DNA of 64,000 nt from Scleropages formosus (taxonomy: Eukaryota > Chordata > Actinopteri > Osteoglossiformes > Osteoglossidae), in the NCBI RefSeq assembly GCF_900964775.1, contig NC_041814.1, positions 30,636,998 to 30,700,997 of the forward strand, given 5' to 3'. The notes below the pieces were generated by a model that had not been told where the DNA came from, ran no database searches, and saw only the letters and a list, made by a program, of their open reading frames with translations. Below are positions 48,599 to 59,847 of this stretch, in pieces; positions within the stretch are counted from its first letter, which is position 1, and the number at the start of each line of letters is the position of its first letter. The position numbers and the translations under genes are program-made.

Positions 48599-48950
48599 TT
48601 TGGTTCAGAGAATGACAGTTTAGTTTCATTTCACAGAACTGGTCGGAGTGTGTGAGAGCAGGAATTTCCTGGTTTTGCTGTGGAAGGTGTGGTGTTGAAC
48701 TGTGAGCAAACTGGGAGGAGCACATAGCCCTTAACTTTGTACCATTAAAGCTGGATAATTCTAGATTTTTATCAATCCATGCAAGATAATACAGCATTGT
48801 TGGAAATTGTGTTCTTAGGAGATATGACTAGATATGAAGTGAAAAGAATAATTAATGACTTTTTTGTTCCTTGTAAATATAGTCTTATTGATGTTAATAA
48901 GGTATAAATGGTGTTAAGCTACCATTTTATATTTAACACTTTTTTGAAGC
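48599..48950 (-). promoter_or_regulatory. Upstream region of TRIM copy B with IRF-like motif
   Basis: The minus strand reads gtgaaatgaaactaaactg at 48617-48635, about 20-35 bp before the ATG. It carries an AANNGAAA core, conserved at the same place in copy A. No TATA box is obvious. Interferon control is inference. Confidence 0.35.
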
Positions 48951-48954
48951 AATT

Positions 48955-49110
48955 ACAGTGATTTACATCTTTTGCAACTGGGTCATTTTTACCATAACAG
49001 ACTTTGGGCAAGTATCCTAACCAAGGGTACTATAGCAGGAGGTGGGATTTGAACATGAAATTTTGACATGCAAAAAAAGTAGCTTTTACTGCAGCAGTAC
49101 CCGGTGCTAT
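48955..49110 (-). mobile_element. SINE family 2 remnant
   Basis: The plus strand shows acagtgatttacatcttttg, ccaagggtactatagcagga and ggtgggatttgaacatgaaa. Reverse complement of family 2. Confidence 0.7.
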
Positions 49111-50329
49111 ACATGTTCTCCGTTACTGTTGTCCATTCCTCATTTTTAAGTGAATTTACTTGAATCTGTTGCCAAAAAATTCTATATCTTGTGTGGCGTT
49201 TTTATTTATTTATTTTTTAAATTTTGTGTCATGGAACATGCTCCCTATTTACATGATGAACTGATTTGCACTACTTACTGCTCTTGCTGAGTAATGTCTG
49301 CTTTTAAGTATTGTGTACAATAGCTATATCCGCCTGCACTTTGTACTACATTCCAAGAACCAGTTTGGCCAGAGCTCAGGGTTTCACCAACATTTTCCAT
49401 TTATCAGAATCTCTTCTCTACTGTGATTCCTCGTGGCTTGTGTTAAACAGAAAACAAAACAGACTGACTAAACTGGACTGGACTTAAATCTCTGCTCTTC
49501 TATTGCTGCAGCTCATTGGAATCTCTTTTATACATTTTACAAACAAATTAAACAAGTTATCAACTTTGCAATGGGGACCAGAGTTCCAGGGTTTAATGTT
49601 TCACCAAAAATCTCTGTCATCATTCTCCCCTTGAGAAAAAGCTGGCTTTACCTTTCCATCACCATGAATGTAGTGCTTCCTTTCTTTATGTCTTTTTTCT
49701 GAACCTTCAGGAAATAATTCCAGCACATGCTGTGCATTACTGTTGCCCTCAGCACTGTCAGCATGTAAATTCTCCCGTCACTTTCATCAAGTCACTAATA
49801 GTAGTTCACTGTTGGACAGAGAAGTGATGTTCTAGTGGTTTTTGTTCACTTACACCAGTAGCTACACACAGAGTTGATGGGGAGCCCTTTGTCTGCTCCA
49901 TGTTACATTAGACTTTCTAACTCTTTGAGCCATACAAGCTCTAGCTCTCAGTTAAGTTCATTAGTAGGGAACCAGCTGTAAAGAGAAATTGTAAAACCTA
50001 TTTTTGCTCACCACAGAAATGGTAAAGCCTCTAGAATCACTGAAATTCACAGGGAGTTGAGACTGTAAATGGAGACTTTTCAAACTAAAATACACCTTTT
50101 GCTTAAAAGCAGTGTAAGCTGAAAATAATAATGAGCCAAAAGTTGGTTATTGCTGAAAATCATGAAATATTTGAAATTAAATAAATTAATTTAAATATTG
50201 AAAATTTTAACAGAAAGGAGTTTGCTGAATCTGCAGATAAAGACGAATTAGACCGTGTTCTTCACGTTTGCTGACTACTGGTTTTCAAAAAAACAACTCT
50301 ACAACTGATGTTATTTACTGCGATATTGT
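49111..50329. other. Intergenic, nothing recognised
   Basis: AT-rich sequence between TRIM copy B and the ubiquitin-like gene, without exon-like or repeat signals I can name. Confidence 0.45.
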
Positions 50330-50710
50330 CATCGCCAGAACAGACGTCCTGGAGACAGGTGAGGTGAGTGTTGGACCCAAGTGCGGGTTGTATTTCGTGA
50401 CTGGGTTTGTGGGATAAGGCAAAATTCATGGATCAAGGACAGGTGAAGGTCTTTGGGGTGTGAACGTCACAATGCGGGCAAGGCAAACTTGATAGTCGGT
50501 GAAAACAGGCTGGGGTCAAGAACCAAGAGCGAGGTAAGCAGGGGGGTTGCAAAGAGTATGAGGAGAATGCTGAAACTGCAAGCCCACTAGGGCAATTGCA
50601 AGAATCCGCATCGTGGCTTGGATCCGGAGCTCCTTTTATTCCCGGTGTCATCAGTTGCCCGCAGGTGTTCTTGCCCCGCTTGTTCCCGGGGGCGTGACGG
50701 GTTGGCACAG
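50330..50710. repeat. Unclassified, GC-richer interspersed repeat
   Basis: A compositionally distinct block (gtgagtgttggacccaagtg to tgttcccgggggcgtgacgg) in AT-rich surroundings looks like a mobile-element piece. I can see neither target-site duplications nor coding similarity that would place it. Confidence 0.4.
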
Positions 50711-51046
50711 TCTCGCTGAGTAATGCGTTTGAAAGTACATCAGGACAAAAACAGTGATCTGGTGTTTTTAGGCTCTGTCACAGTGAATGATTTTATGGGA
50801 TAGTCAGTGAGACATCAGCACACTGGACCGGTTTCAATGTTTTTAATGTTAATGTTGGCTGTAGGGTCCCCCCTTGACTAAGAAGCACATAACTCAAACA
50901 GCATGAATTTGTATATTACATTATTACACATGACAGAGACATGAAATACTGTAAATCAGATATTTAAAAAACAGCAATATCTCACATTTTCAGAAGTAAC
51001 TGTAAACACTTTGTTGATATGGACTCAAGACACTGTCCTTGTACCA

Positions 51047-54000
51047 TTATGCCACTCTGATGAGATGGACTTCTGACCTCCCACGCATTCTGTAGTCTTT
51101 CACTCTTAGGTTCTCATCCATGATTTCTCCTTGAACAACAAAAAAGCACAAGAGATATGTATTACTCTCACAGTAGAAATGATCCAGTATTTAAGTGATG
51201 CTTATATTATTTGCAAGTCAGGACTGACATGTTCCCGAAAATATGTTCCTGGGGTGTGGCAGGGTAAATTGTGGCTACACCCCCTTCCCCAACTGGCAAC
51301 CAACTATTGAGAGAGCTCATTCAAGGGAAACAAGCACGAGGTGCAGCCATTTCATCACTTAAAAGAATTCTATTTAATAACTGAATTATATTTTTCATTG
51401 TGAATATAATAGCTACATCTCTGTAATTAGATGTCTTACGATTTCATTTTGCTGCTTGGAGTTTTTGATTTTCATTTTTATTAGTTTTGCTAGTTATTTG
51501 TTTCTTAGTTGGGAGGTGAAAGGCCATTTAATTTGAATAATTTTACTGAGTTTTGATTTGTTTTTATTGAAAATTATGTAAAATTGTATTAGTATTTCAG
51601 CTCATCTTGTCATGCCAAAAGCCTGGTAACAGCCTGAACCAGAAATGCCGATGTGTGTCAGAATGTCAACGCAGAGAACAGAGACACACACACAACGCAA
51701 GCAGCTAAAGCCTGATCTTGTTCTCTGTACGCATATTTGTCAAGAAAATTGGCACAGTTTTGTGCATAAAACAGGCATCCCTCCTGTTTTTCCCTTGTTT
51801 GGTTCTGTGAAAACCCAAGATGAAGCTACAATATCTGAAAATTAAAAAAAAAAACATCCAACACAGCAGCCTCATCTGGAGCCTCTCCTGGAAACCTAGG
51901 GTGTGAGGCAGGGTACACTCTGCACAGGGTACCAGTACATTAATTTTATTCGTCTTTTAGCTTCAGACTAAACAAAAATTCACTCACACACACACACACT
52001 TTCAGAACCGCTCATCCCATACAGGGTGACGGGGAACCAGAGCCTACCTGGCAACACAGGGCATAAGGCCAGAGGGGGAGGGGACACACCCAGGACAGGA
52101 CGCCAGTCCATCACAAGGCACCCCAAACAGGACTCGAACCCCAGACCCACTAGAGAGCAGGACCCGGTCCAACCCACTGCGCCACCACGCCCCCTAACAA
52201 AAATTCACATTTCTTTAAAATTTACTTGATTTAAAAAATGTTTTCAACATTTCATCAGGACATCAAAACTTTTGAAGTCTTGTTTTTACCTTTGTAAACA
52301 AGTTGCATGTTTTCTTGTTTACACGCTGCCTGTTGGCATGCATCCTCCTTCAGAACTGAGATTTTCTCCATGGGAAAGGTGTCCACGTACAGAGTCTTCC
52401 CTTTGCATTTTACACAGATGTTTATCTTGTCAACCTCTTCTGTGTTGTCCGTAGATCTGACGCCCTGTGACAAAAGAGAAGCCTTTAAGGGTAACGACTG
52501 AATGCTTCTGTGCAAACACTTGCTTTAAAACCACATTTTTAATTGGTGCTGTACAGAAACAGACTTTACTTTTTCAGTACACTGATTTTACACCTGACTG
52601 TAGTTTGTTCAGACAATTTACTTCTGAAAAAATGTCTTTCCATGAATTATTAAAGAGCAGACTGGTGACACAGTGAGTAGAACTGTTTCCTCAACTCCTG
52701 GGCTGTGCATTTGGATGTGGGTGATCACTGATCAATGATCGATGATCGCTGATCACTGGGAATTGTTAAGGACCATGCAGATTTATACCAACCAATACAG
52801 TGTCTTGTCCAACAGCTCCTAGGTTGCTGAGAACAGAAAAGAGATGTGAGTCAGAGCGCATGCAGAGATCTGAAGAAAGAAAACGATAGCAAATATTTGC
52901 ATAAAACATCTTACTAGCCATCCAGGGACAAGAAGATCCCTTTGAAGAAAACCGCACTGAACATTCGATTTTATATTACTCTTGTCACATCATCAAGAGG
53001 GATTATAACAATGTTATGTATCTTATTCTGATTAAACTGGGCCTTGTGTTGCTGGACTTTGATGGGAATCATTCAAGTGGCAAACTTTCAGCTGTACATA
53101 TGTATGTGACTTGAGTGAAAACATTTTTAAAACAATATTATGTGTCAGTACAGGGAGTTGCAAAGTTCATCTGTGGTTGTTCCATAAACTGAGACTGAAT
53201 TGTTTCCCTAGAATGAAAAGAGTTCCATTGCATCACACAATTTATTAAAGAAGCACATGACAAAATTCAAGGAAAACTTTGTGTGTAATTTGTGTTTTTG
53301 TCTCACTGACATTTTTTCTGTTCATCTAATATTTCTGTTGTTATATGTTAGTATTACTAAATATTTATTTTTAAAAGGAGTGACCAAATTCAGCAGTTGA
53401 TATGTAGCCCCTGCTGTCGAACGAAAGAACAATGACTGCTGACGGCAGCAGGTTCACTGATTTACAGTGTAGAGATTCTCTCAATGACCACTCAACATTA
53501 CCGTACTATACTGTGCTATACTGTACTGTACTTTCACTATGTGAAGTTCCAGAGGTCAAAGGGTTAAAAGAAATACATCAGAATTGGAAGAATAAGCAAA
53601 ATTTTACATTTTGTAGACTCTAAATTTTATTGCTGGTGGTGTTATTGTTGAAATGATACATATTATTTATTTATTATTTAGCTTCAACAACAACAAAGGC
53701 AATAATAATAAATATATATAATTTCAACAATAACGCACTATTAATTATATGATCAATAATGTATAGTAAATAATATAAAAATCCATCCATCCACTTTCAA
53801 AAACTGTGTTTGTCTTGAACAGGGTCACAGTGATATATGATAATATTAAGCCTAACAATAATATAAGAACACATAATATAAGAACAAACCAAGAAGAGGA
53901 TGTAGTACCTGTTCTGGGTCCATGAAGTTAGAGTAGGAGGATTGCTTTGGTTGTCGTCTTCCCTTATGTATACTCTCTCTTGTGAGCCTTGGTATGTGAA

Positions 54001-55364
54001 ACAAAACAGTACATAAATATTGTAGCCCCTCCCCCATGGAGCTCCTGGAAACAAGGCTCCAGGAAAACACTTTTTACTGACCATGTACAATGACAAAGGC
54101 AGAACAGACCATACAAGAGAAACTCTGAACACTGGAGAGTTCCCCCAGGTCACTCCAAGCCTCCCTACTCCACACACTGGTTAAAGAGGGCCCCTTGAAC
54201 CCCCCAGCACTAAGCATCATCAACATAACAGACAGTCAGAGAGGAAAACAGGACTGTGTACAGGAATAGAGAGTAACACCAATATTTACATGAATCCACA
54301 TGAGCCCACCTCAGCACTGTTCCAAAAATCTTTACAGTAATTGTGTCAAACGTGTCAAGTTTATTCCTTTTTCGAATCAGTTGTGGTTACGTGCGAATTG
54401 TACGATGTAGCTTAATTTGGAGAGGAAAAAAACATGTAGCAGAATCAATAACCAAAAAGAAAATGCAAGAACTCGTGCCAAAAATGGTATGCTGTAGATT
54501 GTAGCGCGCAGAGCTACGGGTTCGGATGGGGCGAAGGAGACGTAGAAAGCCTTCAGTGCTAATGTTTATTGGAACAGGAATCAAGGAAATAATGCTCTCG
54601 GTACGATTCCCTCAAGGGCCTGCACCTCAAGGCAGTATTCCCGGCATGCCTGGAATTCCCAGTCTGCTTAACACTCCTCAGTCTTTTCCTTCATCTTCCA
54701 CTGGCCACACTGACCCTTTATATTTCCCGTGAGTCCCCACAGCGGCTGAACACAATTCTGTTTTATCCACAATTCAACTATTTACAGTAAACCCATTTTC
54801 CTGCTCAGACTCCCAGCAACTCAGGTTGTTACAATATCTTTGTTTATACTTTACTATTTAGTGTAATTACACTATAGTGCAATTAAACATAAGTGTAATG
54901 TTGCTAATATTTGCTCATCTCACCTCTCTCCGAAGCCTCATCCTTGCCTTTTGGCTCTTCCTTCAGAAATGAAAGGTTTTATCAGTATCAAATATTTTTA
55001 CTTCACATTTTGCAAGTTTCACTTTCTCCCTGCTTGTTTAGCCTTTCGAGTAAATCGGGTGAATTTACCACAGTCAGCACAGCAATCAATATTACACTTT
55101 ACTGCATATTTAGAAAGATTATACTCTACATAACACAGTGCAGAGAGCATAATAATAACAAATACCACAAAAAGCAGGGTCAAGGTTGCACTTAACAAAT
55201 GCATTTAATAAAGATAAAAACACATTTTGATCATTAACAGAAAGGAATTTAAGTGATACAATGAGATCAATGAGCAGCAAATCTCAAATTTTATATTAAA
55301 TATTTTTAATGTTCAGAAATGAGTCCCATACCTGTGGGAAAAAGTAAGCGTAGACTTGCCCCAT
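51047..55364 (-). CDS. Small ubiquitin-like protein with predicted N-myristoylation, possibly interferon-inducible
   Basis: Three minus-strand exons join in phase: 55364-55332 (11 codons), 52464-52290 (175 nt) and 51129-51047 (83 nt with TAA stop). Together they encode 96 aa. The protein begins MGQVYAYFFPQ, which fits the N-myristoylation pattern (Gly2, small residue at position 6). A single ubiquitin fold follows at about residues 23-95: INICVKCKGKTLYVDT corresponds to the first two strands of ubiquitin, LKEDACQQAACKQENM to the helix, MQLVYKGEIMDE to the RLIFAGKQLED region, and KDYRMRGRSEVHLIRVA to the last strands. It ends there, without the C-terminal Gly-Gly needed for conjugation, so it should act as a non-conjugated domain. 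Acceptors (cttctcttttgtcacag, ttgttgttcaag) and donors are good. The gene sits inside a TRIM ligase array and has an ISRE-like site and TATA box just upstream. I do not recognise the family by name. Function is unknown. Confidence 0.75.
51984..52195 (-). mobile_element. SINE family 1, complete, 13-bp target-site duplication
   Basis: aacaaaaattcac occurs at 51971-51983 and 52196-52208. The copy runs from (CA)n and ctttcagaaccgctcatccc to the head complement ccactgcgccaccacgcccc. It lies in the second intron of the ubiquitin-like gene. Confidence 0.95.
52722..52759. repeat. Short gatcactgatca-type tandem/inverted repeat
   Basis: The unit gatc(a/g)(c/a)t is repeated about five times (gatcactgatcaatgatcga, tgatcgctgatcact). 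This makes an imperfect palindrome in the first intron of the ubiquitin-like gene. Confidence 0.7.
52960..55331 (-). other. First intron of the ubiquitin-like gene, remaining part
   Basis: Open frames at 53852-54070, 54526-54732 and 55019-55204 do not join to the flanking exons in phase or lack splice sites. A GC-richer block at about 54500-54760 (ttcggatggggcgaaggaga to cagcggctgaacac) is probably repeat-derived. I see no further exon. Confidence 0.4.
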
Positions 55365-55396
55365 GATGATCACATGATGATGGTCGAGCTCACAGC

Positions 55397-55431
55397 CTTT
55401 ATATATTCTCTTTATAAATACTTTCACTTTC
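55397..55431 (-). promoter_or_regulatory. ISRE-like element and TATA box of the ubiquitin-like gene
   Basis: On the minus strand the sequence reads cactgaaagtgaaagtattt, then ataaagagaatatataaagg. GAAAGTGAAA (55431-55422) fits the ISRE core GAAANNGAAA, and TATATAAAG (55405-55397) is a good TATA box. The ATG of the first exon follows 33 bp after the TATA box, at 55364. The distances are those of a compact interferon-stimulated promoter. Inducibility itself is inference. Confidence 0.6.
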
Positions 55432-55684
55432 AGTGGTGTAATAAAACATGTTTTGCTGCTTAAAGTAAACATGACAGGTTCTAGGAAACTGTGGATCAGT
55501 GAGGAATTCTTGGGGAAATCCGGACACAGAGAAAGTGGAGAAAAATAAACATTTCTTTTCTTCAGCAATACTGTATGTTTTTTCTTATTGTTGCTTCATC
55601 GTTATGCAACCAAACTGGGCACGGCTGTGCAAATTATAATGTTTTTAATAGCATTTTTAATTTAACTGAAAGTAAAAAATGCAC

Positions 55685-58461
55685 CCCCTCCTTGAACCGC
55701 CACCTTACCGTGGTGGAGGGGTTTGAGTGCCTGAATGATTCCAGGAGCTATGTTGCCTGGGGCTATGTTGCCCCTGGTAGGGTCTCCCATGGCAGACAGG
55801 TCCTGGATGACAGACGAGACAAAGTGCGGTTCAAAAGCCCCTTATGATGACAGTTAAACCAAGGCTTTCGTTTACCCCATCCGGTACGGGGCCACTGGGG
55901 CCCCACCCTGGAGCCAGGCCTGGGGAGGGGGCTCGCATGCAAGCGCCTGGTGACCAGGTCTATGCCCACGGGGCCTGGCCGGGCTCAGCCCGAAGCCATG
56001 ACGTGGAGCTGCTCTTCGGTGGGCTCACCACCTGCTGGAGAGACTGTAAGGGGCCGGTGTGTTGTGATTTGTTTGGTGGTCGGGGCCGAGTGCCCGGCAG
56101 ACCCAGGCCTCGGGCGCCAACTCTGGTTTTTGGGACTTGGAATGTCACCTCACTGGCGGGGAAGGAGCCTGAGCTGGTGCGGGAGGTTGAAAGATACCGT
56201 CTAGATAGAGTCGGGCTCACTTCCACTCACAGCCTGGGTTCTGGAACCACTCTTCTCTACCAGGGGTGGACTCTCCACTATTCTGGCGTTGCCCAGGGTG
56301 AGAGACGGCGGGCCGGTGTGGGCTTGTTAATAGCCCCCCAGTTCAGCCGCCATGTGTTGGAGTCTACCCCGGTGAATGAGAGGGTCGTCTCCCTGCGCCT
56401 TTGGGTCAGGGAACGGTCTCTCACTGTCATTTGTGCTTATGTGCCTAGCGGCAGTGTAGAGTACCCGGCCTTTTTGGAGTCCCTGGGGGTGTGCTGGAAA
56501 GCGCTCCCACTGGGGACTCTGTCATTCTACTGGGGGACTTTAACGCCCACGTGGGCAGCGACAGTGACACCTGGAGGGGCGTGATTGGGAGAAACGGCCT
56601 CCCTGATCTAAACCCGAGTGGTGAGTTGTTATTGAATTTATGTGCTAGTCACGGTTTGTCCATAACAAACACCATGTTAATGCATAAGGGTGTCCATCAG
56701 TGCACTTGGCACCAGGACACCCTAGGTCGGAGGTCGATGATCGACTTTGTAGTCGTTTCTTCTAATCTTCGACCATATGTCTTGGACACTCGGGTGAAGA
56801 GAGGGGCTGAGCTGTCAGCTGATCACCACCTGGTGGTGAGTTGCATTCGATGGTGGGGGAAAAAGCTGGACAGACCTGGCAGGCCCAAACGCATAGTGAG
56901 GGTCTGTTGGGAACGTTTGGCGGAGGCCCCTGTCAGAGAAGTCTTCAATTCCCACCTCCGACAGAACTTCAACCAGGTCCCGAGGGAGACTGGGGACATT
57001 GAGTCCGAATGGACTATGTTCCACACCTCCATTGTCGGGGCGGCGGTTCGGAGCTGCGGCCATAAAGTCTCCGGCTCCTGTAGCGGCGGCAATCCCGGAA
57101 CACGGTGGTGGACACCGGAGGTAAGGGATGCCCTCAAGCTGAAGAAGGAGTTCTATCGGGCCTGGCTGGCTCATGGGACTCCTGAAGCAGCTGACGGGTA
57201 CCGGCGGGCCAGACGGAATGCGGCTCTGGCAGTCGCCGTGGCAAAAACTCGGGCCTGGGAGGAGTTCGGTGAGGCCATGGAGGAAGACTTTCAGTCAGCC
57301 TCAAAGAGATTCTGGCAAACCGTCCGGCGACTCAGAAGGGGGAAGCGGTGTTCCGCCAACACTGTTTACAGTGGAAGTGGTGCGCTGCTGACCTCAACTG
57401 AGGATGTCCTTGGGCGGCGGAAGGAGTACTTTGAGGATCTCCTCAATCCCTCCGACACGCCTTCCGTAGAGGAAGCTGAGGCTGGGGACTCGGGGGGGGG
57501 GGGGGGGGGGGGTGGACTCGTCCATTACCCTGGCTGAAGTTGCTGAGGTAGTCAAAAAACTCTTTGGTGGCAAGGCTCCGGGGGTGGATGACATTCGTCC
57601 CGAGTTTCTCAAGTCTCTGGATGTTGTGGGGCTGTCTTGGCTGACACGCCTCTGCAGCATTGCGTGGTGCTCGGGAACAGTGCCTCTAGACTGGCAGACC
57701 GGGGTGGTGGTCCCTCTTTTTAAGAAAGGGGACTGGAGATTGTGTTCCAACTATAGGGGGACCACACTCCTTAGCCTCTCTGGGAAAGTCTATGCCGGGG
57801 TACTGGAGAGGAGAATCCGACCGATAGTCATACCTCGGATTCAGGAGGAGCAATGCGGTTTTCGCCCTGGCCGTGGAACACTGGACCAGCTCTATACCCT
57901 CACTAGGGTGTTGGAGGGTTCATGGGAGTTTGCCCAACCAGTCCATATGTGTTTTGTGGACCTGGAGAAGGCATTTGACCGTGTTCCTCGTGGCATCCTG
58001 TGGGAGGTACTTCGGGATTATGGAGTTCGGGGCTCGTTGCTACGGGCTATTCATTCCCTGTATGACCGGAGCAGGAACTTGGTTCGCATTCCTCCGCAGA
58101 GTGGCTGGGCGCACCCTTAGGGATACGGTGAGGAGCTCAGTCACTCGGGAGGAGCTTGGAGTAGAGCCGCTGCTCCTCCGCATCGAGAGGAGCCAGTTGA
58201 GGTGGCTTGGGCATCTGTTCCGGATGCCTCCTGGACGCCTCCCTGGGGAGGTGTTCCGGGCATGTCCCACTGGGAGGAGGCATCGGGGCAGACCCAGGAC
58301 ACGTTGGAGAGACTATGTCTCCCAGCTGGCCTGGGAACGCCTTGGGGTTTCCCCAGAGGAACTGAAGGAGGTGTGCGGGAGAGGGAAGTCTGGAAGACTC
58401 TGCTTGGACTGCTGCCCCCGTGACCCGGCCCCGGATAAGTGGAGGAAGATGGATGGATGGA
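55685..58461 (+). mobile_element. Non-LTR retrotransposon (LINE), full ends but internally deleted
   Basis: The 12-bp target-site duplication taaaaaatgcac (55673-55684 and 58462-58473) bounds the element. It starts ccccctccttgaaccgccac and ends in ggatggatggat. It encodes an apurinic-type endonuclease (FGTWNVTSLAGKEPELVREV, then [19 protein letters not shown] and [18 protein letters not shown]) and part of a reverse transcriptase (LFKKGDWRLCSNYRGTTLL, IQEEQCGFRPGRGTLDQLY, CFVDLEKAFDRVPRGILWE). At about 58085 the frame jumps from NLVRI to FLRRVAGRTLRDTVRSS, so the central part of the reverse transcriptase, with the expected FADD box, is gone. Frame breaks also occur near 56500 and at a run of 21 G (57492-57512). 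The clade is not certain (I/Nimb-like or related). Inactive. Confidence 0.9.
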
Positions 58462-58473
58462 TAAAAAATGCAC

Positions 58474-59300
58474 ATAACCTTATTACTATCTGCAACTACA
58501 GTCTGCAGGTAGACAGCTCCTCCTCCATTCTTATTATTATCCTACTATGGGGGGTCAGGTGACTTTTATCTTCTCAGTGTTGATAATGTAAGTAGCAATG
58601 TCACACCAAACACTTAAATTCTGGGTGAGGTGTAGAAGCAACTCTAGTGAACAAAAGGGTAAAACCCTGTATAGTACCATGAATTTTGATTTGCTGTGAC
58701 TTGGTGGTGAAATGACTCATCGTTTTATTTTTCACATCTATCACACTGAAGAACAGTTAGGCAGCACCATGGAGGTGTTTATTACAGGGACAGCAACACA
58801 AGCACAGCACTACATTGTACTTTTTTGCTGCTAGCAAATTTATTCAACCCTACTTTTATAATAGTGAAGTGTAGATAAGATCCTGCAAGAAAAGCAGTCA
58901 GGTCACTATTTTGCTGGAATACAGGTAAATAAGCATTATTCTATGTATGAGTTTGGACAAAAAGTCAATAAGGTTGTCAACAATGACACTGAAAAGAACT
59001 TAATGAAAGCGAGAAAGCAGAAGTGATCTCAGCGGTTTCTTAGTAGAACCTCATATTTGAAGTCATCAAAAGAAAATACAATTCAAAAATCCAGACAAAC
59101 AAAGAACCTATGGAATAACTGAACAGCTAATTTGAAAAAGCTTTCTAGAAAACAGCAGTTCTATAACAACATATGCAAAGAAGCAGAAGATATAAACAGA
59201 TGTAAGAATAAAGAATGTCTTCCGAAAATTTAAAGAAACCAAAATGAAAGCCCAACCTTGACTAAGAATGTCATTTCTGTACCATCATAAAAATGAAATT
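58474..59300. other. Spacer downstream of TRIM copy C
   Basis: AT-rich sequence without recognisable exon or repeat, between the LINE and the last exon of TRIM copy C. Confidence 0.45.
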
Positions 59301-59636
59301 TTAAGAGAACAGAGAACAGAGTTCAATTTTAGATGACAAACCAATATAAAAAGTGGGATAGAGGGGTTCAGTGAATGTGGTCTGGACTCTGTGGAGGAGG
59401 GTCATTGTGTCCTTAGAGACACTGTAGAAGGACAGAGTTCCTGCCCTGTGATCCAGGTAAACTCCTATTGTGGAGGAACTGGGACCAGATACTTCAGTCT
59501 TTACTTCATTGTGATAGAAACTGTACCTGGAGGGAGAACAGATCAAACTCCAGGACTTGTTATTGTGACCAAGACGACAGTCATCACCTTCTCCTTTTCT
59601 CTTGATCCCTTTATATGACACTGCTATATGAACCCT

Positions 59637-59847
59637 GATGGGGGTGCGGTGGCGCAGTGGGTTGGACCACAGTCCTGCTCTCCGGTGGGTCTGGGGTTCG
59701 AGTCCCGCTTGGGGTGCCTTGCGATGGACTGGCGTCCTGTCCTGGGTGTGTCCCCCCCCCTCCGGCCTTACGCCCTGTGTTACCGGGTAGGCTCCGGTTC
59801 CCCGCGACCCCGTATGGGACAAGCGGTTCTGAAAATGTGTGTGTGTG
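59637..59847 (+). mobile_element. SINE family 1 inside the B30.2 exon of TRIM copy C, 12-bp target-site duplication
   Basis: tatatgaaccct occurs at 59625-59636 and 59848-59859. The element is complete from gatgggggtgcggtggcgca, with B box ggttcgagtccc, to gcggttctgaaaatg and (TG)n. It looks young, being the least decayed copy in the window. Confidence 0.97.

Noticed and set aside
53890-54000. Possible extra exon (LTRESIHKGRRQPKQSSYSN) with good acceptor and donor
   Set aside because: Its phase does not fit between the first and second exons of the ubiquitin-like gene, and those two join perfectly without it.
55019-55204. 61-codon minus-strand frame with a transmembrane-like start (MHLLSATLTLLFVVFVIIML)
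   Set aside because: It lies inside the first intron of the ubiquitin-like gene, is AT-rich, and has no supporting promoter or homology.
55763-58475. Minus-strand frames across the LINE
   Set aside because: Antisense shadows of the endonuclease and reverse-transcriptase coding sequence, which is GC-rich and therefore open on both strands.
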